A DNA stretch of 48,327 nucleotides from Saprospiraceae bacterium (GTDB lineage: Bacteria > Bacteroidota > Bacteroidia > Chitinophagales > Saprospiraceae), in the NCBI GenBank assembly GCA_030729925.1, contig JANQWK010000097.1:1-48327 (forward strand). Direction: 5' to 3'. The position numbers were made by a program, and so were the translations under genes. This document shows positions 18,567-25,403 of the stretch, piece by piece. The notes beneath the pieces are model-generated. The model was given only the letters and a program-made list of their open reading frames with translations. It had not been told where the DNA came from and ran no database searches. Position 1 is the stretch's first letter. Each line of letters starts with the position of its first letter.

Positions 18567-18589
18567 GGTTGTTTGAAATTTAGCCAAAC

Positions 18590-18627
18590 AAAAAACGGCT
18601 TGCCGGGAAACCGACAAGCCGTTTTTT
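18590..18627 (-). terminator. trp leader intrinsic terminator (attenuator)
   Basis: A 17-bp inverted repeat (18590-18606 with 18611-18627) with a 4-nt loop, ending in a run of six U on the minus-strand transcript. Positions 18603/18614 pair as G·U on the minus-strand RNA but give a C/A mismatch on the plus strand, which shows the hairpin works on the trp mRNA. It ends 24 nt before the trpE start and begins 23 nt after the stop of the Trp-rich leader ORF. I could not find a convincing alternative antiterminator pairing by eye. Confidence 0.88.
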
Positions 18628-18649
18628 GTTCATTTTGGAGCAAAGCAAG

Positions 18650-18712
18650 TCAAGTCACCCGTTTGAGCGAATTAAATTGCCACCACCAAAATGTATTAAC
18701 AATAAAAGTCAT
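18650..18712 (-). CDS. trpL: trp operon leader peptide with three consecutive Trp codons
   Basis: A 20-codon ORF, ATG at 18712 and TGA at 18650-18652, beginning MTFIVNTFWWWQF. Codons 9-11 (18680-18688) are TGG TGG TGG. It lies between a Bacteroidota-type promoter and an intrinsic terminator directly before trpE. This is the arrangement of ribosome-mediated attenuation: a ribosome stalled at Trp codons under Trp shortage would change folding of the downstream RNA so that transcription continues into trpE. No Shine-Dalgarno is seen, as is common in this phylum. Too short to be found by ordinary gene callers. Expression of the peptide is inferred. Confidence 0.85.
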   Translation of the reverse strand: MTFIVNTFWWWQFNSLKRVT

Positions 18713-18731
18713 TTTTTTTGCTTTATGGGGG

Positions 18732-18761
18732 TAAATATACCAGTCCGAATTTACTTTACAA
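18732..18761 (-). promoter_or_regulatory. trp operon promoter
   Basis: TTG at 18759-18761, then 19 nt, then TATATTTA at 18732-18739, matching the Bacteroidota pattern TTG / TAnnTTTG with one mismatch at the last base. The start of transcription would fall near 18725, about 13 nt before the leader ORF. It sits just after the holA stop codon at 18790. Confidence 0.65.
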
Positions 18762-18789
18762 GTTTTTTCCCATTTTTTTTGGGTTAATT

Positions 18790-19809
18790 TTATTCCACGT
18801 GGGTAATGCGCCAGACCAGTTCCCGCAACAATGCCCCTTCTTCTTTGCCGGTATTGTTGAAAAACACCCCTTTAGACTTCAGGTCGTATTCGGCCAGCAT
18901 AGCGATCAGCAACTCCAGTTGGACAAGGGAAAAATTCCGGGCAGCCAGTTGATAGTCCTTCAAAAAATAGGAAGATTTCAATTTCAATTGATCCAGCACC
19001 TCTTTTTCAGGGGCACCGGCCAGAGACTTGAGCAGGTAGAGCTTTGAAAAAAAAGCAGCCAGGGTACCGATGATTACCGGCATGGGGTGTTTGCGCGCGT
19101 TTGCCGCAAAATAATTGACAATCTGCTGCGCTCGGGTATGCTGGCGCTGCCCCAGAGCGCGCTGCAATTCAAACACATTGTAATCTTTGCTGATCCCAAT
19201 GTATTTTTCAATGATATCAGCGGTAATTTTGGATCCTGCAGGTATATTGAGCGACAACTTATCCAGCTCGTTGCGGATCTTGGCAATATCCGTACCCAGA
19301 TATTCTGCCAGGAGTGCTGCTGCTTCGGGAGCCATTTCGAATTTCAGTCGTTTCAGGTATTGGGTGATCCAGGGCACAATCTGGTTGTCGTACAGCGGCT
19401 TGGACTCAAATACCACGGCCTTGGATTTGAGCAATTTGCCGAAATTTGAGTTAAAATTGTACTTTTTACCCTTATAAGCGATAGCGAGCACCGTCGTTTG
19501 GGTCGGATTTTTGACATACCCCTCCAGGTCTTTCAGTTGCTTCATTTCCTGGGCTTCTTTGATCAGCACCAACTGCCGCTCGGCCATCATCGGAAAGCGC
19601 ATCGCCGCATCCACTACTGCCAGGTGATCTATCTCCTTACCGTAGAGCACAGACAAATTGAACGCCTTTTCCGATTCCTCCAACACGGATGCATCCAGTG
19701 CCTCCATGAGTTCGTCAATAAAGTAGGGTTCCAGTCCGTGAAAAAAATATACCGGCACAAATTGTTTCTTCTGGAAATCTTTGAGTAATTGCTCGAAGCC
19801 CGGATCCAT
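18790..19809 (-). CDS. holA: DNA polymerase III delta subunit
   Basis: Delta subunit of the clamp loader, 339 residues, which opens the beta clamp. The N-terminal half fits the DNA_pol3_delta pattern: PVYFFHGLEPYFIDELMEAL near 20, and LDLEGYVKNPTQTTVLAIAYKGKK near 90. The C-terminal helical collar (LLKSLAGAPEKEVLDQL, SYFLKDYQLAARNFSLVQL) completes it. There is no Walker A motif, as expected for delta. The ATG at 19809 (MDPGFEQLL) is preferred over 19836 because the shorter form starts where the family does and leaves room for a promoter at 19824-19831. Confidence 0.9.
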   Translation of the reverse strand: MDPGFEQLLKDFQKKQFVPVYFFHGLEPYFIDELMEALDASVLEESEKAFNLSVLYGKEIDHLAVVDAAMRFPMMAERQLVLIKEAQEMKQLKDLEGYVKNPTQTTVLAIAYKGKKYNFNSNFGKLLKSKAVVFESKPLYDNQIVPWITQYLKRLKFEMAPEAAALLAEYLGTDIAKIRNELDKLSLNIPAGSKITADIIEKYIGISKDYNVFELQRALGQRQHTRAQQIVNYFAANARKHPMPVIIGTLAAFFSKLYLLKSLAGAPEKEVLDQLKLKSSYFLKDYQLAARNFSLVQLELLIAMLAEYDLKSKGVFFNNTGKEEGALLRELVWRITHVE

Positions 19810-19823
19810 CAGCGATTTTTTTC

Positions 19824-19831
19824 CAAAAGTA
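19824..19831 (-). promoter_or_regulatory. Candidate -7 box for holA
   Basis: Minus strand reads TACTTTTG, an exact TAnnTTTG match, 15 nt from the holA start. No clear -33 TTG. Confidence 0.4.
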
Positions 19832-19907
19832 CACAAAAATGCCCAGAATTTTGAAGCTCCCCTAAACCTGTTGCGTCCTGAGCGGGTTAATGCTTACAAA
19901 AAACCAA

Positions 19908-20720
19908 ATGGAAAACATCAGCCTGGTGCTGTCGGGCGGTGGAGCACGCGGTGCCTATCAAATCGGAGCCTGGTCGGCTTTGCGGGAAATCGGACTGGAC
20001 AAGCGCATCAAGGTCATTACCGGAAGTTCTATTGGAGCAATTAATGGCGCACTCATGGCGCAGGATAGCTATGAACTGGCACTGGAGCTTTGGGATGCCA
20101 TCCATCCTGCCAGTTTTTTTGACCGTTGCCGGGAAAAAAACCTGCAACCCGACACTTTTGCCGCACGGGTGTATTTCGAGCTTTGGAAAGATCGGTTCAA
20201 ACATGGTGGTATCCGTTTTGATCCGGGGAAGGACTTGATTCGCGCGCATGTCGAGGAAAGCGTGATCCGAAAGTCGTCCGTGCAATTTGGGCTGACCACC
20301 TACAATCAGGATTTGCGGCAGGGGGTAGCGCTGTTTGCCGATCAAATTCCGGACGGACAACTCGCCGAGTACATCATTGCCAGTGCAAGTTTTCCGCTGT
20401 TTCAGCCACACCTCATCGGCGGCCACCGGCATATTGACGGAGGCGTTTACGACAATTTCCCGGTAGCCCTTGCCCTAAAACGCGCGCCAAAAGATCCCGT
20501 GCTGGTCATCAGCATCTCTATGATTGGCTCCTATGCCGCTACTTTTTTGAAACAGCGCTTTCCGGATGTCCCCCTACACGTCTTGTTTCCTTCCAGGAAG
20601 TTGGGCAGCCCGCTGCATTTTTCAAAAAACATCGTCCACAAAAATATTCAGATCGGTTATGAAGATACCCTCCGTTTGTTTGAAACGAAGGCGTTAAAAT
20701 CCTTACTTTGGGGATCGTAA
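19908..20720 (+). CDS. Patatin-like phospholipase
   Basis: Patatin-family acyl hydrolase of 270 residues, with a Ser-Asp dyad. The oxyanion loop SGGGARGAYQ lies near residue 9, the nucleophile serine is S41 in GSSIG, and the partner is D177 in HIDGGVYDN. A core helix VPLHVLFPSRKLGS near 220 completes the fold. The likely role is release of fatty acids from membrane lipids, inside the cell since no signal peptide is present. I prefer ATG 19908 (MENISLVLSGGG) since the family begins this close to the oxyanion loop; ATG 19890 would add six residues. It is followed 10 nt later by a Rossmann protein gene. Confidence 0.9.
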   Translation: MENISLVLSGGGARGAYQIGAWSALREIGLDKRIKVITGSSIGAINGALMAQDSYELALELWDAIHPASFFDRCREKNLQPDTFAARVYFELWKDRFKHGGIRFDPGKDLIRAHVEESVIRKSSVQFGLTTYNQDLRQGVALFADQIPDGQLAEYIIASASFPLFQPHLIGGHRHIDGGVYDNFPVALALKRAPKDPVLVISISMIGSYAATFLKQRFPDVPLHVLFPSRKLGSPLHFSKNIVHKNIQIGYEDTLRLFETKALKSLLWGS

Positions 20721-20730
20721 AAACAAGCCT

Positions 20731-21399
20731 ATGATCGGAATTATCGGTGGAACGGGTTTGATGGGCAAGCAGCTCTGCAGACACCTGTCTCAGCAGCCGG
20801 AACTCCCCTTGCGCATAGCCAGCCGCACCCCATCGCAACAACAAAACGAGTGCGTTCAGTGGAGCAGGATAGACCTCGCCGACGGACAGGGTCTGGGGAG
20901 ATTCCTACAGGACGTTCACCAACTCGTACACCTGGCCTGGAACCAACAGCCGCTGGTGGACATTGGCGGCACCTGGCGTCTGGCCTACCGGGCGGCACAG
21001 TACCAGGTTCAGCACCTGTTGTACCTCTCCCCCGCTCAGCCGGATCTCCCGTTTTCCGGGAACCGGGACAACCGAAAAGAAGCGATCCTGCTGATGCGCC
21101 AATCGGGAGTACCGCTAAGTGTCGTAGAATCCCAACCCAGTTTCGAAGCACTGCTGCGCTATTGCATACAAACGGCCGCCCTTCCGCTGTGGGCTATCCC
21201 TAACGGGAAAAAAATAGCCCCCCTTCCGGCATCCCAAATCGCCGGTTCGCTGGCAACATTGCTCGCCTCCGGCAATCCGGGACAGCGTGTAGTCCTGAAA
21301 GGCGAGGAACAACTTAGCTTACGGCAGTTAGTAAGCCTTTACCGCCGAAAGCCGAATGCCACATCCACGGCTTGGGAATCCTTTCTCGCGGGCACGTAA
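20731..21399 (+). CDS. NAD(P)-binding Rossmann protein, NmrA/SDR-like
   Basis: Atypical short-chain dehydrogenase/NmrA-like protein of 222 residues. The N-terminal nucleotide loop is IGGTGLMGKQL (GGTGxxG at 6-12), then the strand LPLRIASRT where a basic residue suggests NADP(H). The active-site Tyr-x-x-x-Lys is not clear; there is LYLSPAQ near 105 and NRKEAILLMRQSGVP near 116. At 222 residues it is shorter than usual (about 290), and the C-terminal substrate domain is reduced. The substrate is unknown. Co-transcribed with the patatin gene, and surE follows after 66 nt. Confidence 0.7.
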   Translation: MIGIIGGTGLMGKQLCRHLSQQPELPLRIASRTPSQQQNECVQWSRIDLADGQGLGRFLQDVHQLVHLAWNQQPLVDIGGTWRLAYRAAQYQVQHLLYLSPAQPDLPFSGNRDNRKEAILLMRQSGVPLSVVESQPSFEALLRYCIQTAALPLWAIPNGKKIAPLPASQIAGSLATLLASGNPGQRVVLKGEEQLSLRQLVSLYRRKPNATSTAWESFLAGT

Positions 21400-21436
21400 A
21401 ATCCCCACCGGAGCCGTGATTTCCCGATTAAAATGG

Positions 21437-21444
21437 TAATTTTG
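21437..21444 (+). promoter_or_regulatory. Candidate -7 box for surE
   Basis: TAATTTTG, an exact TAnnTTTG match, 22 nt before the surE ATG at 21466. It also argues against the longer in-frame start at 21433. No TTG at -33. Confidence 0.42.
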
Positions 21445-21465
21445 GTGCACAAAAAACCAGTAACC

Positions 21466-22269
21466 ATGAGCAGACCTTTAATTTTAGTCACCAACGACGA
21501 CGGGATCACCGCCCCTGGCATCAAAGCCCTGATAGAAGTAGCCTCCGAATTTGGAGATCTGATTGTGGTAGCTCCCGACTCCGCACAATCCGGCATGGGA
21601 CATGCCGTAACCCTCAACAACCCCATCCGACTCCATCAGGTAGCACTCTTCGACAACATACCCGCCTACGAATGTACGGGAACCCCGGTGGACTGTGTCA
21701 AACTGGCCAAAAATATCCTCCTCAAAGACCGAAAACCGGATCTTTGCGTGTCCGGAATCAACCATGGCTCTAATGCCTCCATTAATATCATCTATAGCGG
21801 CACGATGTCGGCCGCTATGGAAGCTTCGCTCGAAAACATTCCGTCTATTGGTTTTTCCCTGCTCGACTATTCCTATCAGGCCAATTTTGAGCCGGGAAAG
21901 CCCTTTATTCGCCAATTGATAGACTATGTCCTCAAAAATGGCATGGAGCATGGCACACTCTGGAACGTCAACATACCCAAATTGCCCGAGGGACAAATCA
22001 AAGGCATCAAAATGTGCCGTCAGGCCGATGCGAGCTGGGAAGAAGAGTTTGTAGAAGCTTTTGACCCAAGGGGACAAAAATACTACTGGATGACCGGCAA
22101 TTTTGTCAACAAAGACAAAGGCGAAGATACCGATATCAATGCCCTTGCCGGAGGATATGTCTCTGTTGTACCTTCCATGCACGACCTGACCAACTACAAA
22201 GCCCTTCACCAGCTTCAAGCAGCTGAAGCCTTCCAAAAACTCAACGGACATGTTAGCAAAGCTCCTTAA
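21466..22269 (+). CDS. surE: 5'/3'-nucleotidase SurE
   Basis: SurE survival protein, 267 residues, a metal-dependent nucleoside monophosphate phosphatase. The metal site is NDDG (10-13), with APDSAQSGMGHAVT and SGINHGSNASINIIYSGTMSAAMEA downstream, all diagnostic. ATG 21466 (MSRPLILVTNDDG) is chosen over 21433 because it places the motif at the usual distance. The next gene starts inside its last 20 nt, then lpxB follows, an arrangement suggesting a single operon. Confidence 0.95.
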   Translation: MSRPLILVTNDDGITAPGIKALIEVASEFGDLIVVAPDSAQSGMGHAVTLNNPIRLHQVALFDNIPAYECTGTPVDCVKLAKNILLKDRKPDLCVSGINHGSNASINIIYSGTMSAAMEASLENIPSIGFSLLDYSYQANFEPGKPFIRQLIDYVLKNGMEHGTLWNVNIPKLPEGQIKGIKMCRQADASWEEEFVEAFDPRGQKYYWMTGNFVNKDKGEDTDINALAGGYVSVVPSMHDLTNYKALHQLQAAEAFQKLNGHVSKAP

Positions 22270-22567
22270 CCACAACAGTCTCTTCTATGGCATCCTGGCA
22301 GGACTCCTTTTTCCGCTTGCGGGATACTTTTTTATATCTTCTTTCTTTGAGATCCTCGAAGGCTTAGGCATAACCAATAGCAAGGGAATGAGCGTCAATT
22401 TTCGCCTGCGCACCAGCTCGGTCATCGCCATTTGTTTAAACCTCCTGCCCATGCGGGCACATAGCAGACAGCGGAACACTCAAAGCATGCGCGGTATCGT
22501 CCTCGTCACCGCTGCCTTGGGAATAATCTGGTTTTTCGCCTTCAAAAACGAATTTCTGCCCTCATGA
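22250..22567 (+). CDS. Small predicted membrane protein
   Basis: Hydrophobic protein of 105 residues with about three membrane segments: residues 11-33, a weaker one near 56-68 and a last one at 80-98. A basic loop (PMRAHSRQRNTQ) lies before the last segment. I do not recognise the family. It overlaps surE by 20 nt and lpxB by 4 nt (ATGA), so it is almost certainly translated as part of the surE-lpxB transcript. A role linked to the inner-membrane step of lipid A assembly is possible but rests on position alone. Confidence 0.72.
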   Translation: MLAKLLNHNSLFYGILAGLLFPLAGYFFISSFFEILEGLGITNSKGMSVNFRLRTSSVIAICLNLLPMRAHSRQRNTQSMRGIVLVTAALGIIWFFAFKNEFLPS

Positions 22568-23691
22568 AATACTATATCATTGCCGGAGAGGCCTCCGGGG
22601 ACTTGCACGGATCCAATTTGATCAAAGCTATCCATGTCGAAGACCCTGAGGCAAGGATCCATTGCTGGGGAGGAGACCTCATGGCAAATGCCGGCGGCAA
22701 CCTGATCAAACACTACCGCGATCTCGCCTTCATGGGCTTTGTCGAAGTCCTCAAAAATATCCGGACGATCCTTGCCAATATGCGCTTTTGTAAGGAAGAT
22801 ATCCTGCAATTCCAACCCGATGCCCTCGTTCTCATAGACTACCCCGGATTCAACCTGCGCATTGCCAAATGGGCGGCACAGCAAAACATTCCGGTGTATT
22901 ACTACATCTCGCCCCAACTTTGGGCCTGGCATAGCAGCAGAATCAAAGTGATCCGACAAAGCGTGCGAAAAATGTACGTTATCCTGCCTTTTGAACAAGC
23001 CTTTTACCAAAAATACCAATACCCCGTAACCTGGGTGGGACACCCCCTGCTCGATGTTACCGATGCCTATCAGCCCGATCCCCATTTTCGGGAAAACAAC
23101 CAGCTCGATCAACGACCTATCATCGCCCTGCTGCCCGGCAGTAGAAAACAAGAAATCCAGCGCTTGCTGGACGTCATGCTCAGCACCGTTCCTCATTTTC
23201 CGGAATATCAGTTTGTCATCGCCGGTGCCCCCGCCATGCCCGATGCCTTTTATCGGGATATCATGGCTGCACTCCCCGACTACAGCGTCAGGCTCCTCTC
23301 CAACCAAACCTACGCCCTGCTCGCCCAGGCCAGCGCAGCACTCGTCACCTCCGGAACCGCCACCCTCGAAACTGCCCTTTTTGGCGTGCCACAGATCGTC
23401 TGCTATAAAGGCAGCAACCTCTCTTACCAAATTGCCAAGCGCCTGGTGGACATCAAATACATTTCGCTCGTCAACCTCATCGCAGATGCCCCCATCGTAA
23501 CCGAACTCATCCAACACGACTGCAATCCCACCCGACTCCTCTCCGAAATGACCCAACTCCTCCAACCCGACAACACCCTCCAAATCAAAAATGCCTACGC
23601 CGAACTCCGAAAAATCCTGGGCCAAAACGGCGCTGCACCACGCACCGCACAGGCAATTGTCTCAGACTTGAAAGCTTTAGCTAAAAAATAA
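22564..23691 (+). CDS. lpxB: Lipid-A-disaccharide synthase
   Basis: LpxB, 375 residues, a GT19 glycosyltransferase joining UDP-diacylglucosamine to lipid X to make the lipid A disaccharide at the inner membrane. Diagnostic motifs are IIAGEASGDLHGSNLIKAI at the N-terminus, YYISPQLWAWHSSRIKVI near 118, and LLPGSRKQEIQRLLDVM near 192. The sugar-nucleotide site SGTATLETALFGVPQIVCYK lies near 263. Full length. Last gene of the surE-lpxB group, followed by an AT-rich non-coding tract. Confidence 0.95.
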   Translation: MKYYIIAGEASGDLHGSNLIKAIHVEDPEARIHCWGGDLMANAGGNLIKHYRDLAFMGFVEVLKNIRTILANMRFCKEDILQFQPDALVLIDYPGFNLRIAKWAAQQNIPVYYYISPQLWAWHSSRIKVIRQSVRKMYVILPFEQAFYQKYQYPVTWVGHPLLDVTDAYQPDPHFRENNQLDQRPIIALLPGSRKQEIQRLLDVMLSTVPHFPEYQFVIAGAPAMPDAFYRDIMAALPDYSVRLLSNQTYALLAQASAALVTSGTATLETALFGVPQIVCYKGSNLSYQIAKRLVDIKYISLVNLIADAPIVTELIQHDCNPTRLLSEMTQLLQPDNTLQIKNAYAELRKILGQNGAAPRTAQAIVSDLKALAKK

Positions 23692-24004
23692 AAATATTTT
23701 ATTATACGTAAATTATTAAAAATCAATTACTTAAAAAATAAGTGCTTTTTTAGATGATATTTTTTTATCATATATTTAAGTCTGACTTCCAGTTTGGCAC
23801 AGATCTTGCTTTTAAACATAACTGTAAAGAGGCAACAACAAACAAAGGATAAACGGTTAAAAAAAAGCATATTAAATATTATGATATGTTATATACTATC
23901 GCAATATTTGTGCTGTAGTAGTTAACCCAATATCCCACCTGAACATAACTACGGGCAACACTTAGCCTAAGCTTTGAGATCAAATCGCATACCGACAAGA
24001 GACT

Positions 24005-24023
24005 TGTCCGGCTCGTCCGGACA
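24005..24023. repeat. Inverted repeat in non-coding tract
   Basis: TGTCCGG (24005-24011) pairs with CCGGACA (24017-24023) around a 5-nt loop. It marks the beginning of the hairpin-rich part. Confidence 0.6.
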
Positions 24024-24061
24024 CCTGGTATTTAATTTGATGGACACTTAAACACTTAAAC

Positions 24062-24166
24062 ATGGAAACTACTTTACGAACGCACTACCGCAGTTGTTAT
24101 GCCAAATTCAAGTGGCATACCTCCTTTTCTGTCGGGCGAAAAGCACTACATCGGTTCTTGGTGTAG
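24062..24166 (+). CDS. Possible 34-residue basic peptide
   Basis: ATG at 24062 to TAG at 24164-24166, 34 codons, starting METTLRTHYRSC and rich in Arg, Lys and His. No recognisable family and no Shine-Dalgarno. It lies directly after the ACTTAAAC tandem repeat, inside the segment between the 11-bp repeats, and two hairpins overlap it (24098-24119, 24145-24167). It may be chance. Confidence 0.2.
   Translation: METTLRTHYRSCYAKFKWHTSFSVGRKALHRFLV
24098..24119. repeat. Inverted repeat in non-coding tract
   Basis: TATGCCA (24098-24104) pairs with TGGCATA (24113-24119), loop 8 nt. Confidence 0.5.
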
Positions 24167-24217
24167 TCTCGCGCGGCGGATCAAGTTTCACCAACAGGAT
24201 ATTTTAAAAAGTCGGGA

Positions 24218-24244
24218 GTAGGGGCATAGTGGATATGCCCCTAC
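24218..24244. repeat. 11-bp perfect hairpin
   Basis: GTAGGGGCATA (24218-24228) pairs exactly with TATGCCCCTAC (24234-24244) around the 5-nt loop GTGGA. GTC at 24211-24213 and GAC at 24249-24251 could extend it past internal mismatches. No T-run follows, so it is not an ordinary terminator. Confidence 0.7.
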
Positions 24245-24367
24245 CTGGGACTTCTTTGTCTGAAAATCAAACTTTTTAGCGCAGCATGACAACATTGTCC
24301 TGCATGACATAGCTATGCCTGGTTTTTCGGACAGTGCTCCTGCTTTGTGAACTTGCACCCACATATA

Positions 24368-24380
24368 CCTGCTTAGCAGG
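24368..24380. repeat. Short hairpin CCTGC/GCAGG
   Basis: 5-bp stem with a TTA loop, just before the large two-part hairpin. Confidence 0.4.
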
Positions 24381-24395
24381 AACCCCCACAACAAA

Positions 24396-24449
24396 AAAGG
24401 TTGGAATTTTTCCCGGCAATCGCCGCCGGGAAAAACAGGGACAACCTTT
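24396..24449. repeat. Two-stage hairpin
   Basis: An outer stem AAAGGTTG (24396-24403) / CAACCTTT (24442-24449) encloses an inner 11-bp stem TTTTTCCCGGC (24407-24417) / GCCGGGAAAAA (24425-24435) with a 7-nt loop. The two stems are separated by small unpaired segments of 3 and 6 nt. The total of 19 bp in a 54-nt stretch is far from random and points to selected RNA or DNA structure. Confidence 0.75.
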
Positions 24450-24506
24450 GTCGTTGATTTGCTCGACAGCTTGTAACAGCAGGCTTACGTAATGGTATCG
24501 CTTTGC

Positions 24507-24521
24507 GCCAAACGGATTGGC
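24507..24521. repeat. Short hairpin GCCAA/TTGGC
   Basis: 5-bp stem around a 5-nt loop, ending 5 nt before the right copy of the 11-bp direct repeat. Confidence 0.4.
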
Positions 24522-24580
24522 AACTATGGACACTTATTAAAAAACAACCCTTACAAGTTACACACAAACAGTACTTTATC

Positions 24581-25036
24581 ATGAATAAGCAAAAAAACTC
24601 AGAAAATATCATCCTCGTTGCACTTGTTATTTTTGGAATCGCCGGAGCCTACTTTATGTTGGGCGGCAAAAGCAGCGAAAACGGCAGTGCCGAACAACCC
24701 CCAATCGCTATATCATCCGACTATTCCAGCTATGCAGCTCCTACCTCTACCCTACGGGACAACAACCAGAAGCAACACCTCAGCATAGCAGGTAACCTGC
24801 ACACGGGTCAACCGCTTCAATTTGCCATCGAAAGCTTCAACGAAAATGCCGAGTACATCCTGGAGCTGGGCAATGGTAAAACCAAAGTCCTAAAGGAAAA
24901 AGAATTCTACTTCACCTACGACACGCCGGGCAACTACAAGGTGAAATTGAGCGTCAAGTACAATGACAAAACCAAAGTTCTTTTTGCAGAAAGCATCTTC
25001 ATTGACTCTAAAGAGAGATACGCGACCGCTTATTAA
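24581..25036 (+). CDS. Membrane-anchored protein with PKD-like domain
   Basis: Protein of 151 residues. One N-terminal membrane segment (about 13-32, ILVALVIFGIAGAYFML) is followed by a low-complexity Ser/Ala linker and a C-terminal beta-sandwich-like domain (about 70-145). The domain's pattern FYFTYDTPGNYKVKLSVKY is typical of PKD folds. No lipobox. ATG 24581 is chosen because the extension to 24503 would run through the hairpin tract. A clear terminator follows. Likely an extracytoplasmic binding or structural protein; its exact role is unknown. Confidence 0.78.
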   Translation: MNKQKNSENIILVALVIFGIAGAYFMLGGKSSENGSAEQPPIAISSDYSSYAAPTSTLRDNNQKQHLSIAGNLHTGQPLQFAIESFNENAEYILELGNGKTKVLKEKEFYFTYDTPGNYKVKLSVKYNDKTKVLFAESIFIDSKERYATAY

Positions 25037-25078
25037 TCCCGATCCATTGGGAGTGAATCGCAATTTTGGATTATTGCT

Positions 25079-25111
25079 AAAGTGGCCCCTTGCAAAGGGC
25101 CACTTTTTTTT
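25079..25111 (+). terminator. Intrinsic terminator after the PKD-like gene
   Basis: AAAGTGGCCC (25079-25088) pairs with GGGCCACTTT (25097-25106), followed by a T-run to 25111. A 10-bp stem and 8-nt loop. The loop contains the TTG of the promoter for the next gene. Confidence 0.88.
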
Positions 25112-25120
25112 GTATTTTTG
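25090..25120 (+). promoter_or_regulatory. Promoter for the PspC gene, nested in a terminator
   Basis: TTG at 25090-25092, then 20 nt, then TATTTTTG at 25113-25120, an exact match to TTG / TAnnTTTG with normal spacing. The -33 element is in the loop of the preceding terminator. Transcription would start near 25127, about 50 nt before the ATG. Confidence 0.6.
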
Positions 25121-25178
25121 ATAAGATGTCTCAACATTTTTAAAAAAAATATGTTACACCCCCACTAAATCAAAAAAC

Positions 25179-25394
25179 ATGTGGCGAATATCCGATATCC
25201 TTGAAAAATCAGCTTTCGGGGTTTGTGCCTACCTCGGCCGCAAGATGGGGGTAGCTTCTTCCAGAGTCCGGGTTTATTTTATTTATTTCTCGTTTGTAAC
25301 CCTGGGATCGCCGGTCATCTTGTATTTGGTTACCGCTTTTTGGCTCAACCTAAGGGAGTATATCCGCAGCAGTAAAAACATGATTTGGGAGTAA
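25179..25394 (+). CDS. PspC domain protein
   Basis: Small PspC-family membrane protein of 71 residues. The pattern FGVCAYLGRKMGVASSRVRVYFIYFSFV followed by a hydrophobic segment (about 40-57, LGSPVILYLVTAFWL) is the PspC signature. In Proteobacteria, PspC senses envelope stress in the phage-shock system. In Bacteroidota such short forms occur without the full operon. No pspA or pspF gene lies beside it, but a PspA-like membrane protein is encoded at 45177-46199 in the same window, 20 kb away. Confidence 0.85.
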   Translation: MWRISDILEKSAFGVCAYLGRKMGVASSRVRVYFIYFSFVTLGSPVILYLVTAFWLNLREYIRSSKNMIWE

Positions 25395-25403
25395 CGCTTG
25401 GGC

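Larger units (their letters stand above)
24040..24536. repeat. 11-bp direct repeats flanking a 475-bp segment
   Basis: ATGGACACTTA occurs exactly at 24040-24050 and again at 24526-24536, enclosing 475 nt. This could be a target-site duplication left by an insertion, but the enclosed ends show no matching terminal inverted repeats. An 11-mer recurring by chance in a tract of this size is unlikely but not negligible. The left copy is followed by a tandem repeat of ACTTAAAC. Confidence 0.5.
23692..24580. other. Long non-coding tract, AT-rich then hairpin-rich
   Basis: 889 nt without a credible protein gene. The first part (to about 23960) is strongly AT-rich. The rest has near-average composition and contains a dense series of inverted repeats, listed separately. 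Several open frames cross it on the minus strand, but none has family signals and they run through the hairpins. It may be a structured RNA, a long leader for the gene at 24581, or a degenerate or non-autonomous insertion. I see no tmRNA, RNase P, SRP or 6S RNA motif in it. Confidence 0.6.

Noticed and set aside
21484-22275. Minus-strand frame opposite surE.
   Set aside because: SurE motifs on the plus strand are clear, and the opposite frame has no recognisable domain.
22480-23625. Long minus-strand frame opposite lpxB (about 381 codons).
   Set aside because: lpxB on the plus strand has all its diagnostic motifs, and the minus-strand product is a low-complexity Gly/Asp/Val-rich shadow.
24005-24521. 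CRISPR array or integron attC sites suggested by the repeated hairpins.
   Set aside because: The hairpins differ in sequence and spacing, there are no identical repeats with unique spacers, and no attC core sites or integrase or cas genes are present.
23692-24580. tmRNA, RNase P RNA, SRP RNA or 6S RNA in the long non-coding tract.
   Set aside because: I looked for the conserved cores of each (for example GAGGAAAGTCC of RNase P and the tmRNA acceptor end) and found none.
24276-24612. Two overlapping minus-strand frames (85 and 79 codons) in the hairpin tract.
   Set aside because: They run across the inverted repeats, have no family signal or start signal, and overlap each other. Open frames through hairpin-rich DNA are expected by chance.
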